NCBI RefSeq assembly: GCF_000826655.1
Contig: NZ_JXJO01000003.1
Location: 1 to 64,000, forward strand
DNA length: 64,000 bases
From: Psychroserpens damuponensis
GTDB lineage: Bacteria; Bacteroidota; Bacteroidia; Flavobacteriales; Flavobacteriaceae
Reading direction: 5' to 3'
Shown here: piece by piece, positions 35,235 to 44,001 of the stretch
Position numbering within the stretch: the stretch's first letter is position 1
Layout of the letters: each line of letters opens with the position of its first letter
Program-made: the position numbers and the translations under genes
The notes under the pieces: model-generated
What the model saw: only the letters and a program-made list of their open reading frames with translations
What the model was told of the DNA's origin: nothing
The model's database searches: none

Positions 35235-35816
35235 ATGAGCAATCGCGTAAAAGATATTAAACGTCACATCTTATCTCATAAGTTTTTTAAGCTATCACAA
35301 ATAACCTTTGATTATCAACTTAAAAATGAGCAATGGGTAACCAATACGTGGGAAGTTTTAGAGCGTGGTAATGCTGCTGCAGCTTTACTTTATAATTTAG
35401 AAAATCGTAGCATTATTTTAGTAAAACAGTTTAGGTTACCAGCGTATTTAAATGGTCACGACACTGGTTTTTTATTAGAAGTTCCTGCAGGAGTCATTGA
35501 TAATAACGATGTATCTTCTAAAATAGCCATGCAAAGAGAACTTCTTGAAGAAACAGGTTATCATATTACTAATCTAAAAAAAGTATATGAGGCATATGCA
35601 ACTCCAGGAGGTAGCACAGAACGTTTTTCTTGTTTTGTTGGAGCTTATGATGCGTCAATGAAAATTGAAAAAGGAGGTGGACTCGATTCTGAAAATGAAG
35701 ATATCGAAATCATTGAAATGGCTTTTGATGAAGCCTTAGATTTACTAGAAAATGGTAAAATTATCGATGCTAAAACAATTATGCTATTACAGCATGCTCA
35801 AATAAAAATATTTTAA
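35235..35816 (+). CDS. Nudix hydrolase (NudK/ADP-ribose pyrophosphatase type)
   Basis: 193 residues. The Nudix box is GVIDNND...RELLEETGY: the second half REx2EExG is perfect, but the first Glu (Gx5E) is Asp and the spacing is one residue longer. The upstream strand EVPAGVIDN and the downstream ATPGGSTERFSCFVG fit the NudK/ADP-sugar branch, whose members hydrolyse GDP-mannose or ADP-ribose. The 2-bp gap to the AAA+ gene argues that it belongs to the same system, perhaps removing a nucleotide-sugar signal; that is inference. Confidence 0.85.
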   Translation: MSNRVKDIKRHILSHKFFKLSQITFDYQLKNEQWVTNTWEVLERGNAAAALLYNLENRSIILVKQFRLPAYLNGHDTGFLLEVPAGVIDNNDVSSKIAMQRELLEETGYHITNLKKVYEAYATPGGSTERFSCFVGAYDASMKIEKGGGLDSENEDIEIIEMAFDEALDLLENGKIIDAKTIMLLQHAQIKIF

Positions 35817-35876
35817 AATTATTAAATAGATTACCACTTAAGTTTATCTTAAGCGGAGCCGAAAGACCGATACAAG

Positions 35877-37112
35877 ATGCAAAAACTAAAAGCAGCTAAT
35901 TTATATAGAAGTGAGTTAATTCCGGTGAGTGGTAAACTGGTTGAGCGTTATAATAAATGCTTAAAAAAGTTGGGCTTCACCGAAACCAAATTAACGCATT
36001 TTCATATAGATGGTATGGGTTGGAGTCCGGAAATTTCCGAAGAAAAAAACAACGGCAACTATTTATGTAATGGAGAATCCAATCCGCATGGTATTATTAT
36101 TTCGCCTCTTCAACATAAAAAACCAGTGTATATTCCTTATCATACTTTTGATAGAGAAATGATGCAATCTGTATTTAAAGTTCATGGAGAACGCATTAAT
36201 GATATTACTAGAGATTCTGCAATATGTATTGATTTTGATCAAAGTATTGATGCTTTTTATGAGCCATTAGATGTGTTGCGTTATCAAATTGTGACAATAA
36301 AATTTCATCTTATTGATAATCTAGATCATGTAAGAGAGGATCAATTAGCACTTATAGAAAAGTTTAAAACAGGTAATAATTTTATTGATGAAGATTTACA
36401 AAATCAATTATTAGAATCTGCTAATAAATATGGTGATTTAAGAGAACGTGATTTAGAATTGCGATCGGTAAATTATGTTACAGACTCATTTTACACCAAA
36501 TCATTTGGAGGTGTGTACGTGCTTAGAGATTTTATTACACCAATAGTTGTGTTTGAAGATATGAAATGGTATAAAGAAGCTATTAAAGATACGTTTCAAG
36601 AGGTTACAATATTTCATATTTCGCAACCAGAACTCATGGAGAAACTTCGTGATCATATCATTATCGCCTATGATTTGGAAGAGATTGTGCAAACAAAACG
36701 TTATGAACGTATCAAAAAATTTGAATTTTCACAACATTTAAAAGATACGCAACATCCAATTAGAGATATTTTAAATGATCCTTTATTATTTAAAAGTTAT
36801 TTGAATAAAGTTGATATTGATACGCGTAAAAAAGTGATGAGTGTTGAGCGGTATTTAGAAAAACTAGAATCTAGTAATCAATATAAAATTTCAGATATTA
36901 TAGATGACGATGTATTTGCTGCCATGCACGAACCACATTCTAGCTTAAGTCCTGCACATCAAGATTTAATTTGGAAGCTGCTTATTAATATTGCACCAAA
37001 GGATGTGTTGTTTTTATATTGGTATGATAAAGAAGAGTTTTATAAACAATATGTAACTTGGGATGATTCTTTAAAAGACTGGGTGATCGAAAGGATTAGT
37101 AACAATATTTAA
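35877..37112 (+). CDS. Conserved-type hypothetical protein in the AAA+ cluster
   Basis: 411 residues, soluble. The distinctive N-terminal part (LIPVSGKLVERYNKCLKKLGF, then HIDGMGWSPEI, then NPHGIIISPLQHKKPVYIPYH) suggests a conserved catalytic or binding core with several His and Asp. The middle is helical (REDQLALIEKFK...) and the C-terminal part contains LWKL-type helices. I have a weak memory of a Bacteroidota family of this kind (DUF6638) but cannot confirm it. It is co-oriented with the Nudix gene, 60 bp after it. Confidence 0.6.
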   Translation: MQKLKAANLYRSELIPVSGKLVERYNKCLKKLGFTETKLTHFHIDGMGWSPEISEEKNNGNYLCNGESNPHGIIISPLQHKKPVYIPYHTFDREMMQSVFKVHGERINDITRDSAICIDFDQSIDAFYEPLDVLRYQIVTIKFHLIDNLDHVREDQLALIEKFKTGNNFIDEDLQNQLLESANKYGDLRERDLELRSVNYVTDSFYTKSFGGVYVLRDFITPIVVFEDMKWYKEAIKDTFQEVTIFHISQPELMEKLRDHIIIAYDLEEIVQTKRYERIKKFEFSQHLKDTQHPIRDILNDPLLFKSYLNKVDIDTRKKVMSVERYLEKLESSNQYKISDIIDDDVFAAMHEPHSSLSPAHQDLIWKLLINIAPKDVLFLYWYDKEEFYKQYVTWDDSLKDWVIERISNNI

Positions 37113-37238
37113 TAAAATTAGACTAATTTTATAGATGACTGTCAAGCCGTTAAAAAATTGAAATAGACAGTACAAAATTAATTTGAGTAAGGTAGGGAAT
37201 GTTAAACGTCGTGCTTACAACATTAAACTTTTTTAAAC

Positions 37239-37781
37239 ATGGGAATAGAAATAATAATATTTATTGCAGCAGTACTTTTTGGGATTTTTCTCTATTGGAG
37301 AGAATCCAATGGAAACGGAATGTATCGCTTCGTAAATAAAATAGTTAATAGTAAAGAATTGCAAATGGCTCCAGATAGTAAAAAGGGATTCATTTATCAG
37401 CAATCACTCATACCTCGTATATTATTTATTGTAACCGTTGTATTAATTGCAGCATTAATTGTTGAGTTTTTAACGCCTATTTCTATATTTAGTAGTTACG
37501 TAGGTATTTCGGCATTTGCTTCATTTGCTGTTGGTACTTTAATTGGAACTTATGTTGCCAACTTTGTTTTAAAATCAGGTCAAGTGATAGAAGAGCAAAG
37601 CGAATCGTTAGAAGATAAGTTTGAGAATGCAGTAGAAAAAGGCAAAGATTTTATTGAAGATTTAAAAACTAAAGAACCTAAGGTTGTTGAAGAAGCTAAA
37701 AAAGAAATCAAAACTGAACCTACAGAGACTATAAAAGAAAAGTCTGCACGTGACCGATTGAAAGATAAGGGTCTTATGTAA
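37239..37781 (+). CDS. Membrane protein with charged cytoplasmic tail in the AAA+ cluster
   Basis: 180 residues. An N-terminal hydrophobic segment (IEIIIFIAAVLFGIFLYW) is followed by a basic loop and two more helices (about residues 64-82 and 88-115). From residue 120 on it is a highly charged Glu/Lys tail (LEDKFENAVEKGKDFIEDL...), probably a helix or disordered, ending LKDKGLM. The tail could be the docking site for a soluble partner such as the AAA+ ATPase or coiled-coil protein; that is inference. No family was recognised. Confidence 0.6.
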   Translation: MGIEIIIFIAAVLFGIFLYWRESNGNGMYRFVNKIVNSKELQMAPDSKKGFIYQQSLIPRILFIVTVVLIAALIVEFLTPISIFSSYVGISAFASFAVGTLIGTYVANFVLKSGQVIEEQSESLEDKFENAVEKGKDFIEDLKTKEPKVVEEAKKEIKTEPTETIKEKSARDRLKDKGLM

Positions 37782-37855
37782 CAATAACTGCTGTTATTAT
37801 TAAATAATAAACTAACACACTTGCTGTTTGATAGCAAAAAAAATATACGTTTTCA

Positions 37856-39553
37856 ATGATCAAATCATACTGGAATAAAGGCGGAAAGCAAAAATTTATA
37901 GTCATCTTATTGGGATTAATTTTACTCATTGCATTATTTGCATTTCGAGATGATTACCAACCTGGATTATTATTTCTTCGGAAATATATCTTCATCATAC
38001 TATTAAGTCTGTTGGTGTTATTTTTCGGACTTAAAAAATTCCGAAGTTCGGCAAGTACAGGAACGCGCTTAGGTGTTTTAGCAATACTCATCATATTTTT
38101 TGGCCTCATTTATGTTACAGGATGGCATTATAAGATGTATGATTATATGAGAACCTACAATGTGTTTAATGATTTAGATAAGGTTGAAATAAACGAATTG
38201 CCATTAACTCAAAATGAACGCATTCAACCATTACGAAACATATTTTCTATGGCAAATGAAAGCGTTGGTGAAACTAAAGATGTCTCCTTACCTCATTTGG
38301 TACGTGTAGATGATCAAAATAAATGGACGATGGCCATACAACCATCAGAAAAATATGTCATGCAACAAATAAGTGACAATACCGAAGAGGTGTTTTCTGT
38401 ATCTAGTACAACCCCTTTTCCTCGTTTTTCTAATGAAAATCGTATTCCTGTGACATTCTCAATTGGTGAGTCCTTAAAATTTAGTCGCAATACGTATAAT
38501 GCAGTTGTGCAACGTTTTAACCCTTGGATGCTTTTTAATTATGAACCAAGTGATACATTTTACATGAAAAACGATGCTGGAGATTGGGTTCAAGTGGTGA
38601 GTTTAATTAAATGGAAAGGCTTTTTCTTTCCTTATCCAAGTTTTGGAGGTGTAATGGTTATTGATAGTGGAGAGCATGATATTAACGATTATATGGAGCG
38701 TATTACGATAGGAAAAGGAACGTATATTTCTCCAGATGACATGCATAAATTTCCATACCTCACAAAGCAAAATACCTTATCAGAAAAAGTATCACAGCTA
38801 CAAGCCGAATCTTTAAAATTTTTAGGCGGATTTAGTGATCCATTACCATGGAACATGGAAACAGCTGTTAAAATACCAGAAATGCCAAAAGATCAAAACC
38901 AACAACCTTACGTAACCGATTTTGATTTTGCAGGTTCAGAAAGTGATGCTTACAGTGGTTTATATCATTGGTTCGGTTTAGAACCAGTAGGAGAAGAGCG
39001 CACAAGTTTGAGTTATAGTGTATTTGTACCAGCAGATGGCACAGATAAATTATACTATTACGACCACGCAACTAAAAAACAAGGATATGCAGGCGTTTCT
39101 GCCATGCCTTTAAAAGTTAAAGAGTCTAGAAAAGAAATTGACTGGACAGCCAATACTCCTGTAGAATTTAGACCTTATATAAAAGATATCGCTGGACGCA
39201 AACGTATGTTCTTTTTAGGAACAATCTCTGCTATTAGTGATACAAATGCTAAACAATTTGATGGTTCGGCAACACCAGATTTAGTGCTTATTGATAGTGA
39301 ATATCGTGATGTCATTTGGATTGATGTTAAGCATCCTAGTACTTGGGATGAAGAAGTATATAACCAATTAGGAGAAGCTTGGAGAGCAAGTGAAGGGATT
39401 GGCTATTACTACCAAAAAGAAATTACTGATGAAGATTTACAGCGCATCGTAGATTCATTAACCGTCATACCAAAAGTGAATGACAAGACCTCTGAGATTG
39501 AAGCATTACAGCGTAAGTTAGATTCTTTGAAAGCTTTAGATGAGGGTAATTAA
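37856..39553 (+). CDS. Large membrane-anchored protein in the AAA+ cluster
   Basis: 565 residues. Three hydrophobic helices lie in the first 90 residues (FIVILLGLILLIALFAF, YIFIILLSLLVLFFGL, LGVLAILIIFFGLIYVTGW). A long globular part follows, rich in aromatic and polar residues (VQVVSLIKWKGFFFPYPSFGG, DDMHKFPYLTKQN, VIWIDVKHPSTWDEEVYNQ), probably outside the membrane. The end (TSEIEALQRKLDSLKAL) is a short coiled coil. I recognise no family. It is the last intact gene of the cluster. Confidence 0.6.
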   Translation: MIKSYWNKGGKQKFIVILLGLILLIALFAFRDDYQPGLLFLRKYIFIILLSLLVLFFGLKKFRSSASTGTRLGVLAILIIFFGLIYVTGWHYKMYDYMRTYNVFNDLDKVEINELPLTQNERIQPLRNIFSMANESVGETKDVSLPHLVRVDDQNKWTMAIQPSEKYVMQQISDNTEEVFSVSSTTPFPRFSNENRIPVTFSIGESLKFSRNTYNAVVQRFNPWMLFNYEPSDTFYMKNDAGDWVQVVSLIKWKGFFFPYPSFGGVMVIDSGEHDINDYMERITIGKGTYISPDDMHKFPYLTKQNTLSEKVSQLQAESLKFLGGFSDPLPWNMETAVKIPEMPKDQNQQPYVTDFDFAGSESDAYSGLYHWFGLEPVGEERTSLSYSVFVPADGTDKLYYYDHATKKQGYAGVSAMPLKVKESRKEIDWTANTPVEFRPYIKDIAGRKRMFFLGTISAISDTNAKQFDGSATPDLVLIDSEYRDVIWIDVKHPSTWDEEVYNQLGEAWRASEGIGYYYQKEITDEDLQRIVDSLTVIPKVNDKTSEIEALQRKLDSLKALDEGN

Positions 39554-40011
39554 TAAAGTTTAAATTAGTCTATGTTCTTCATATATTTATTGTTGCAATA
39601 TTTTTTGCTTCAATAACTATTAATGTATGGAATTTTAATAGATTACTTGAATTAGGAGGAATTTCTATTTCAGAAGTTAGAACAAGTTATATTTTTTAAA
39701 AATTATATTTTATTAGTCTTCCTACGATTGCGTTGCTAGGCGTTTTTATAAAAAAACCTCTAGGTTGGTTTATGATAACTCAATATTTGTTTGTCTTGTT
39801 TTTTAGTATTTTAATTAGAGTTTATAGCGATCAGGAAGACACTAATATTTATTTTGTAATAATTTTAATAGCTATGCTAGGTTTTATTGCATTAAGTAAC
39901 CATAAGGAGATCAGCAATTTTTATAAGTTTAAATCATTTAATTTTATTAGAAATAACTTAATTTCTGTTGTAATTGGTTTTAGTATGATAACTTTTGTTT
40001 TGAATAATTAG
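39550..40011 (+). pseudogene. Decayed multi-span membrane protein gene (lost start, in-frame TAA)
   Basis: One reading frame runs from just after the stop-frame TAA at 39547 to 40011, broken by a single TAA at 39697-39699. Before it the frame reads FKLVYVLHIFIVAIFFASI and ends SEVRTSYIF; after it the frame continues LYFISLPTIALLGVFIKKP with more hydrophobic helices to the natural stop. The first half has no ATG, GTG or TTG start; ATA AAG TTT AAA stands where an ATG start would be expected. This looks like a four-helix protein inactivated by a start loss and a nonsense change. A reading starting at TTG 39733 would give only the last 92 residues. Confidence 0.65.
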
Positions 40012-40058
40012 ACATTTGTTATTTGCACTTGATGAGTAATAAACCATTAAATCAAATT

Positions 40059-40709
40059 ATGAGAAAAATTTTAATCTTAGCACTTTCTATTATTTTTATT
40101 GGATGTAGTAGTGACAAAGAAGAAGTGATTACTACCTTCAATAATTTTAACAAAGCTAATATTGAATTAAATGGGGAGAAGATTTACCAATTGAGCGACT
40201 CAAATTCTCATGAGTACTATAAAAATCTATTGAATAAAATATTAAAATTGGATTCTATTGGAGTGTCCAAATTAAACTTATCTGACAAGGTAAATTTATT
40301 ATCTGCAAGAGCAGTAATTGAAGATTCTATTATAAAAAAAATAAGTTCAAAGGAGTTAATGATTAAAATGTATACTGAGGTAAGTTCAATGGATACTATA
40401 AAAATAAATTCCATTAAAAAATCAGGGATTACTAACATTAGCATTGAAAACAAAAACGCTAACAGTGATTTTACAATAAATGAAAAAACCTTGTCGCCAA
40501 ATGTTAATTTGAAATTTTCAAAAGAAAATGGAAAATGGAAATTTAATGTAGTATCAATGGCAGATTTTACTGAAAAACAACTTAACGCTATTTGCGAACA
40601 AAATGGATTTAGCCATATAGATTTTATACAATGGATTTTTTCAGCTTCAAATATTGGAGATAAAAAAATCAAAGAACTAGATGACATTTGGAACCCGATA
40701 ATTATATAA
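40059..40709 (+). CDS. Lipoprotein of unknown function
   Basis: 216 residues from the ATG at 40059, which gives a lipoprotein signal (MRKILILALSIIFIGCSS) with the Cys directly after FIG; the upstream start at 40023 is a TTG. The mature part is polar and helical with a central beta segment (ITNISIENKNANSDFTINEKTL). I recognise no family. Base composition is even more AT-rich than its surroundings. It lies between the decayed membrane gene and a remnant of a second copy of it, so the pair was probably once duplicated. Confidence 0.65.
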   Translation: MRKILILALSIIFIGCSSDKEEVITTFNNFNKANIELNGEKIYQLSDSNSHEYYKNLLNKILKLDSIGVSKLNLSDKVNLLSARAVIEDSIIKKISSKELMIKMYTEVSSMDTIKINSIKKSGITNISIENKNANSDFTINEKTLSPNVNLKFSKENGKWKFNVVSMADFTEKQLNAICEQNGFSHIDFIQWIFSASNIGDKKIKELDDIWNPIII

Positions 40710-40710
40710 C

Positions 40711-40779
40711 TTTACGTTGTTAAGATATGTTGAATTTGTGGCTGCAGTCTTAGGTTTTACTATGATATTCTTGTTTTAA
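40711..40779 (+). pseudogene. Remnant of a second copy of the decayed membrane-protein gene
   Basis: The frame reads RYVEFVAAVLGFTMIFLF and stop, resembling the end of the 39550-40011 gene (FIRNNLISVVIGFSMITFVLNN and stop). The DNA match continues past both stops: after 40011 TAGACATTTGTTATTTG, after 40779 CAGATATTTGTCATTTC. Only the tail of the copy survives. Confidence 0.55.
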
Positions 40780-40884
40780 ATAATCAGATATTTGTCATTT
40801 CGTACTTCATCCCAAAATCATTAAAATACCACACAATTTTCGTAACAAAACCTATGGTTTTCAGACTTATAAGTAAAGTCTATT

Positions 40885-41379
40885 ATGGGAGGTTATATGG
40901 GATTTGGTATGTCATCCTGGATTTATAAACAAGGTCCAAGAAAAGCGTTTTCTAAACGAAAGCGACGTCCAACATGTAATACATTATCAACTTATGATAG
41001 AGCGTTCAAACTTCAGCCTTCAAAAAAATCAAGCAATTTATATATCGTATTCAGTATTCTATGTATTGGACTAGTAGCTGTTGGCTTGCATTATAGAATC
41101 CCTGAGTTTACAAAATATAATAGTATTAGAAATGTACAAAAGCGAGAACGTATAAAGTTAAAGAAAAAAGGAACTTTTAATTTTTTAATGCATTCTGGAC
41201 AAAATAGGTTAAGAGCAAATAATTTAGTTGGTGCGCATTCTGAATTTAAACTAGCAAAAGCTATCTACCCCAAAGATGAACTTGTTAATCAATTGTTAGT
41301 AGAAACATTGGTAGCTTTGTGTGAAGATAATAATACATATTGTGATGAATTACATGTCATTTTAGAAAATTCATTATGA
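40885..41379 (+). CDS. Single-span membrane protein, conserved-type hypothetical
   Basis: 164 residues. A basic N-terminal part (SSWIYKQGPRKAFSKRKRR) precedes one hydrophobic helix (LYIVFSILCIGLVAVGLHY). The C-terminal half is helical, with NRLRANNLVGAHSEFKLAKAIYPKDELVNQLL resembling a TPR-like pair of helices. The N-terminal GGYMGFGMSSWIYKQ motif seems typical of small flavobacterial proteins. The function is unknown. Confidence 0.6.
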   Translation: MGGYMGFGMSSWIYKQGPRKAFSKRKRRPTCNTLSTYDRAFKLQPSKKSSNLYIVFSILCIGLVAVGLHYRIPEFTKYNSIRNVQKRERIKLKKKGTFNFLMHSGQNRLRANNLVGAHSEFKLAKAIYPKDELVNQLLVETLVALCEDNNTYCDELHVILENSL

Positions 41380-41393
41380 GTTTGTCATTACGA

Positions 41394-41446
41394 CGTTAGG
41401 AGGAATCTCACATAAAAATGATATATCTCACTGCGTTCAATATGAC
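41394..41446. repeat. Palindromic dispersed repeat of the GTCATT type
   Basis: GTCATTACGACGTTAGGAGG at the left end and CTCACTGCGTTCAATATGAC at the right end are imperfect inverted repeats around an AT-rich loop, with AATCTCA inside. From memory this follows the widespread bacterial intergenic palindrome GTCATTGCGAGC...GCAATCTC. It fills the gap between two convergent genes and could act as their terminator. Confidence 0.6.
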
Positions 41447-41459
41447 GAACTAGATAGCT

Positions 41460-41927
41460 CTAAAATTTCAACTCCATTTTAATATCACTGCGTTTATAAG
41501 GACTATCTTTTTCTAAATCTAATACTACAAAACCAAACTTTCTATACATATAAATTGCATTCTCTAATTTGGTGGCCGAGTAGAGCATGAGCGACTCAAA
41601 ATTATTGGCTTTAGCAAAATCAATACAATGTTGGAGTAGACGTTGCCCAATTTTTTGTCCGCGTTGACTCGGTAAAACTGCCATTTTGGTGAGTTCAAAT
41701 ACCAACGGGTTATGAGTTGGCATTAAAGCCACAGTCCCTAAAATAGTTTGGCCAGATCTTGCAAAAAAAATATGACCACCTGTATTGATGATATACGTTT
41801 CGGGTTGACTTAGTACTTCCTCATCAAAAGGCTCAACATAGAAATAGGTTTTAAGCCACTCTATATTTAATTGGTAGAAGTTTTTAGAATACGTTCTATC
41901 AAAAGGTATAATCTCAAATACTTTCAT
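41460..41927 (-). CDS. GNAT family N-acetyltransferase
   Basis: 155 residues. The acetyl-CoA motif A is visible as KMAVLPSQRGQKIGQRLLQHCIDFA (R/Q-x-x-G-x-G/A type), preceded by the beta strand VALMPTHNPLVFELTKMAV and followed by LMLYSATKLENAIYMYRKFGF. The substrate is unknown. The start overlaps the end of hutG by 14 bp, so it belongs to the hut transcription unit and could act on an amino-acid derivative. Confidence 0.85.
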   Translation of the reverse strand: MKVFEIIPFDRTYSKNFYQLNIEWLKTYFYVEPFDEEVLSQPETYIINTGGHIFFARSGQTILGTVALMPTHNPLVFELTKMAVLPSQRGQKIGQRLLQHCIDFAKANNFESLMLYSATKLENAIYMYRKFGFVVLDLEKDSPYKRSDIKMELKF

Positions 41928-42936
41928 GAGCTCTTATAAAATCTGTAATAAGGTAGGAAATAAGCTTACCTACTTGAGTTTCGTTATCTTGAGTAGGAGC
42001 AGCTTCACAAATGTGTAAATAAGAGACCTGTTCCTGCTTTCCAAAACAATTAACAAATGCCCTTGTTTTGTTGACGGCAAATCCGCTTGGTGTCATGGCA
42101 CTACTTGGCATATCTTGTATGGCATCACAATCTATTTCTAAGCCAAAAGGCTTTGATGCAATATGGTCTAAGGCACGTTCCATTTCTGCGTCAAATGATT
42201 TTTCTCGTCGCACCATCATACTTTCAAATGTATTGTATTTTACGTTTTTCACCTTTTTTAAGGTTCTAAAAATTCTATCAGAAGTATAATTTTCGTGCAA
42301 TCCAAAAATGAAGTAGTTTTTTAGAAAGCCTTCAGCAAATGCATAACTAAAACCGTTGCCACTATGACGACCTTCTTCTGCTCTAAAATCGTGGTGCGCA
42401 TCAAAATTGATAGCATTTATTGGCTTTTTAAGCGCTAATGCAGTGCCTTTAATATTTCCGTAGGCATTATTATGACCACCTCCAATAAGGATAGGAATTT
42501 TACCTGCGCTAACTATTTGTGAAACCCAAAAAGAAACTGATTCATCTATTGCTGCCACTTTTTTTCTGGCTTTTGCAATGTCCTTTTTCTTATGTTGATC
42601 TAAAGCACTTATTTGTTCTTGGTACTTCGGAAATTCTAAACATCCTAAAATTGCTATTTGTTTTGCATGAGTATAGGCATTACTTTGTATGTTTAACAAA
42701 ATTTTAATGACAGCATCCCAAGCATTGTAAGTTCCTGAATTACCGTAATTTGCGAACACTCCAACATCTTCTTTAATACCTAAAATAACATAAGAAACGT
42801 CTAATTTTACTAATTGTTCGTATATATTATTAGAATTAGGAAATATTGAGATATGTTCTCCAAGTTTGGTTTCTTTAGAGCGTTTTTTCAGAATAGATTG
42901 TAATTCTGAAGTTGTAAAAAGTTTTAAGTTATCCAT
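41914..42936 (-). CDS. hutG: Formimidoylglutamase (ureohydrolase family)
   Basis: 340 residues from the ATG at 42936; the ORF beginning at 42942 would start with TTG. It belongs to the arginase/agmatinase fold: manganese ligands in GGGHNNA, INFDAHHDFR and EIDCDAIQD. The flavobacterial version is annotated as formimidoylglutamase, the last step of histidine breakdown to glutamate and formamide. The nearby hutI on the same strand supports the assignment over arginase or agmatinase. Confidence 0.85.
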   Translation of the reverse strand: MDNLKLFTTSELQSILKKRSKETKLGEHISIFPNSNNIYEQLVKLDVSYVILGIKEDVGVFANYGNSGTYNAWDAVIKILLNIQSNAYTHAKQIAILGCLEFPKYQEQISALDQHKKKDIAKARKKVAAIDESVSFWVSQIVSAGKIPILIGGGHNNAYGNIKGTALALKKPINAINFDAHHDFRAEEGRHSGNGFSYAFAEGFLKNYFIFGLHENYTSDRIFRTLKKVKNVKYNTFESMMVRREKSFDAEMERALDHIASKPFGLEIDCDAIQDMPSSAMTPSGFAVNKTRAFVNCFGKQEQVSYLHICEAAPTQDNETQVGKLISYLITDFIRAHESI

Positions 42937-43053
42937 TAACAAAATTGTTTAATTTTGGCGATTTAAAAGTACAGTTTTTTTATTTTCAAATTCAATAACT
43001 ATACACTAAATTAATGATTAACTTGTTAATATAATTTAAACAAAAAGTAACTT

Positions 43054-43935
43054 ATGGATAATTCAAAAAGTAATGGTATCGGTTTAAAAATTGCGTTAGG
43101 TGTTTTACTCGCTTTATTTTTAGGTACCGGATTTTACACATCTAAATTGTACAACGAGAAAAAAGAAAATGAAGCTTCTCTAACTCGTGAGAAAGAGCAA
43201 GTTATGGCAGATTTGAGCACAATGGCAAAACAATATGATGTGGCTATTGGTGAAAATGAAGTTTCTAATGAACGTTTAGAAGAAGCCAGAGGACGTATTC
43301 AAGGTTTAATGGATTCATTAAAAATTTCTCAAAATAGCGTGAGTAGTCTTTGGAGATATAAAAAGAAATTCATGGCTTTACAAGAAGAGATGAATGTGTT
43401 AATGAAAGAAAATGACAACCTTAAAGTTGAAAACTCTTTACTGGCAACATCTTTAGATAGTACTACAGTTCAATTGGCAGAGCGTACTGTTTTTACAGAT
43501 TCATTATTAGTACAAAACACACAACTAGCAGAGGTTGTTGAGAATGCAGCAGTTTTACAAACTACAGATCTTAAAGGGTTTGGGGTGATTGAAAGAAGCT
43601 CAGGTAAATTGATACCAACAGAACGTGCTAAACGTAGTGATAAAATAAAAGTATGTTATACGGTTGCAAAAAATAGATTGGTAGGAGCTGGAGATAAAGA
43701 ATTATATGTGCAAGTTTTAGATCCTAAAAACAATGTTTTGGGCTCTAATGACCAAATTCAGTTTGATGATACCATTTTAAACTATAGCTTAATTAGTAAA
43801 TTTAATTATGAAAATAGAAATTTAAATATTTGTGAGTATGTCGCTCCAAATGATGATTTTGAAAAAGGACGTTATATTGTAAACGTTTTTAACAATAAAG
43901 AATTAATTTCTTCTTCAGAATTTATAATGAAATAA
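43054..43935 (+). CDS. Membrane-anchored coiled-coil protein
   Basis: 293 residues. One N-terminal helix (LKIALGVLLALFLGTGFY) is followed by a long coiled coil from about residue 35 to 155 (NEKKENEASLTREKEQVMADL, QEEMNVLMKENDNLKVENSLL). A C-terminal beta domain follows (LKGFGVIERSSGKLIPTERA, KIKVCYTVAKNRL). Homologues are sometimes labelled chromosome-partitioning proteins, but no ParA motif is present. It is probably a periplasmic-facing structural protein of unknown role. Confidence 0.65.
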   Translation: MDNSKSNGIGLKIALGVLLALFLGTGFYTSKLYNEKKENEASLTREKEQVMADLSTMAKQYDVAIGENEVSNERLEEARGRIQGLMDSLKISQNSVSSLWRYKKKFMALQEEMNVLMKENDNLKVENSLLATSLDSTTVQLAERTVFTDSLLVQNTQLAEVVENAAVLQTTDLKGFGVIERSSGKLIPTERAKRSDKIKVCYTVAKNRLVGAGDKELYVQVLDPKNNVLGSNDQIQFDDTILNYSLISKFNYENRNLNICEYVAPNDDFEKGRYIVNVFNNKELISSSEFIMK

Positions 43936-43964
43936 GAAAAATAGAGTAGGTTAGGTTGAAAAAT

Positions 43965-43998
43965 CTGGAGGTTCAATTGAGCTTTCAGGTTTTTTTTT
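43965..43998. terminator. Rho-independent terminator with wobble pairs
   Basis: Arms CTGGAGGTTCAA and TTGAGCTTTCAG pair with three G-U pairs, followed by a run of eight T. It ends the coiled-coil gene; the convergent gene ends at 44002. Confidence 0.7.
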
Positions 43999-44001
43999 GC
44001 T

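Noticed and set aside
39733-40011. Independent 92-residue membrane protein starting at TTG
   Set aside because: The same frame continues upstream with coding-like hydrophobic sequence to a TAA, so it is better explained as the 3' part of a broken gene.
43054-43935. Chromosome-partitioning ParA protein
   Set aside because: No Walker motifs are present; it is a one-helix coiled-coil protein.
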